A stretch of DNA of 17,901 bases from Halicephalobus mephisto. Lineage: Eukaryota > Nematoda > Chromadorea > Rhabditida > Panagrolaimidae. The translations under genes were made by a program, and so were the position numbers. A model generated the notes under the pieces. It was not told the origin of the DNA and did no database searches. It saw only the letters and a program-made list of their open reading frames with translations. The stretch covers positions 1 through 17,901 of the forward strand of contig SWDT01000159.1 of NCBI GenBank assembly GCA_009193035.1, read 5' to 3'. Of the stretch, positions 17,002 to 17,901 are shown piece by piece. The first letter of the stretch is position 1; the number at the start of each line of letters is the position of its first letter.

Positions 17002-17901
17002 ATGTCAAGAACGGGCGAAGAAACTAAGACCATCGAGGAACGTGACCGAATTGTTGCGGAACGTCAACAGAAATTGAAGAAGTGGTAACTCAACTGATGG
17101 CAAGTCAAGCACATGCCATGTCCACGAAAATGACAGAAGCGGACGTCCTCGAGAAGAAAATCGACAATAAATTCATATATGAATCTCTGAGTGGTCAGAA
17201 CTTTGACAAATGGTACCTTCGACATCAAAAGAATTTTGAAACTAATTTCAAAGAAGTTCCAAGTGAGAAAAAAGCAGAAATCTTGATCGGAGCAATGAGT
17301 GATGAAATTTTGAAGCAAATAGTTGCAGATTTAACGGAAACGGAGAGAACGGATTTCGGGAAAGTGAAAGATTATTTGAGGAAGAATTATGGTGATGCCT
17401 CTATTCACGATATTTCCGAAGATCACTGCGCTTGCTTCCCTTCAGTTGAAACCAGGTCAACAATGTAGTGAGTTTGTTAATGAAGCAAAATTGATCATGA
17501 AGTCTATTCCGGAAAAGGATACAGAGAACTCTCGAAGGTTTGCTTTATATTTAATGCTTGCGGCCTTGGATCGGATGAAGGCAAATCCGAAATTCACAGC
17601 AATATTGTTGCAGGAAATTATTAAAGACGAGAAATTGGATTTATATAATGTTCACGAGATCATTCCAAGCATCGATGCACAACTCAATTTACGTACTTTA
17701 TCGTCTGACAAATATTCTGGTATTAATACGGTGAAGACCAGTACTGGGAAGGTCTATAACGTGCCGGAAAATTACAAATGTCATATTTGTGGAGGAAGAC
17801 ATTGGAAGAGTCGGTGTCCAAAGAAAAGAAAAATGGACAGAAAGTACGGAAAATATCGAAAGCAACAAAACAAGAATGTCAACACCATTTTGAATCGGAA
17901 A
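17002..17901 (+). pseudogene. Gag-like polyprotein of the LTR retrotransposon, frameshifted, 3' end beyond window
   Basis: The ATG at 17002 opens a frame that stops at TAA 17086-17088. Homologous-looking sequence continues in the next frame from about 17075 to about 17420, then returns to the first frame at about 17420 and stays open to the edge. So two single-base frame changes break the gene, or sequencing errors do. The middle part has a gag-like helical region (FDKWYLRHQKNFE, IIKDEKLDLYN). A zinc knuckle KCHICGGRHWKSRCP starts with cysteine at 17779; its spacing is CX2CX3HX4C, one residue shorter than the classic CX2CX4HX4C. A basic tail follows. Gag forms the particle that packages the element's RNA. 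Confidence 0.82.

Larger units (their letters stand above)
16766..17901 (+). mobile_element. LTR retrotransposon, 5' part (LTR and gag), continues past the window
   Basis: A 230-bp LTR is followed at once by a TGGCGA primer-binding-site start and a gag-like reading frame. The LTR family is that of the solo LTRs at 2535-2756 and 11224-11456, whose 5-bp target duplications suit a Ty3/gypsy or BEL/Pao element. Polymerase lies outside the window, so the superfamily is not settled. Confidence 0.88.

Noticed and set aside
1..17901. A compact defence, toxin or biosynthetic system
   Set aside because: No prokaryote-like operons or such families were seen; apart from two nematode genes the window is repeats and mobile elements.
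1..17901. tRNA, rRNA, snRNA or spliced-leader RNA genes
   Set aside because: I looked for characteristic tRNA, U-snRNA and SL1-like sequences and recognised none; a covariance-model search would settle it.

Overview
The window looks like AT-rich nematode nuclear DNA, most likely from a rhabditid. Two multi-exon genes on the minus strand belong to families expanded in nematodes. One is a Patched-related (PTR) sterol-sensing-domain protein. The other is a seven-transmembrane chemoreceptor of the Sra/Srab/Sre type. Both use very short introns (42-51 bp) with GTAAGT-like donors and TTTCAG acceptors, as in Caenorhabditis-like worms. No bacterial or defence-type system is present.

Layout, left to right. 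Positions 307-4256 (minus) hold the N-terminal two thirds of the PTR gene in five exons; its 3' end lies off the left edge. Its long introns carry a 90-bp higher-order minisatellite (about 1206-1735), a TATA-containing stretch (about 2224-2525) and a solo LTR (2535-2756). Positions 4290-10189 are intergenic and almost entirely repetitive. They contain a 29-bp array and a 138-bp array sharing one core, a TIR element with an internal 111-bp satellite (6198-7145) that itself carries a MITE, a foldback repeat, a perfect 58-bp duplication resembling a duplicated microexon, and an 81-bp array. Positions 10190-14842 (minus) hold a six-exon chemoreceptor gene predicted to encode 315 aa. Its 3.5-kb fourth intron holds a second satellite-bearing TIR element disrupted by a solo LTR, and a tandem MITE disrupted by a Tc1-like transposon. 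Positions 15032-16500 hold another MITE, more foldback repeats and a 39-bp duplication. From 16766 to the right edge lies the 5' LTR and degenerate gag of an LTR retrotransposon of the same family as both solo LTRs.

The biology is therefore a receptor gene and a PTR transporter-like gene embedded in nested mobile elements. The most informative observations are these: precise solo LTRs with 5-bp target duplications; a hairpin inside the LTR kept by compensatory changes in all three copies; a Tc1 element with nearly identical 211-bp IR/DR termini but a wrecked transposase; and two TIR elements whose interiors have become satellite arrays. Intron-exon structures were inferred by eye from splice signals, phase continuity and family resemblance.
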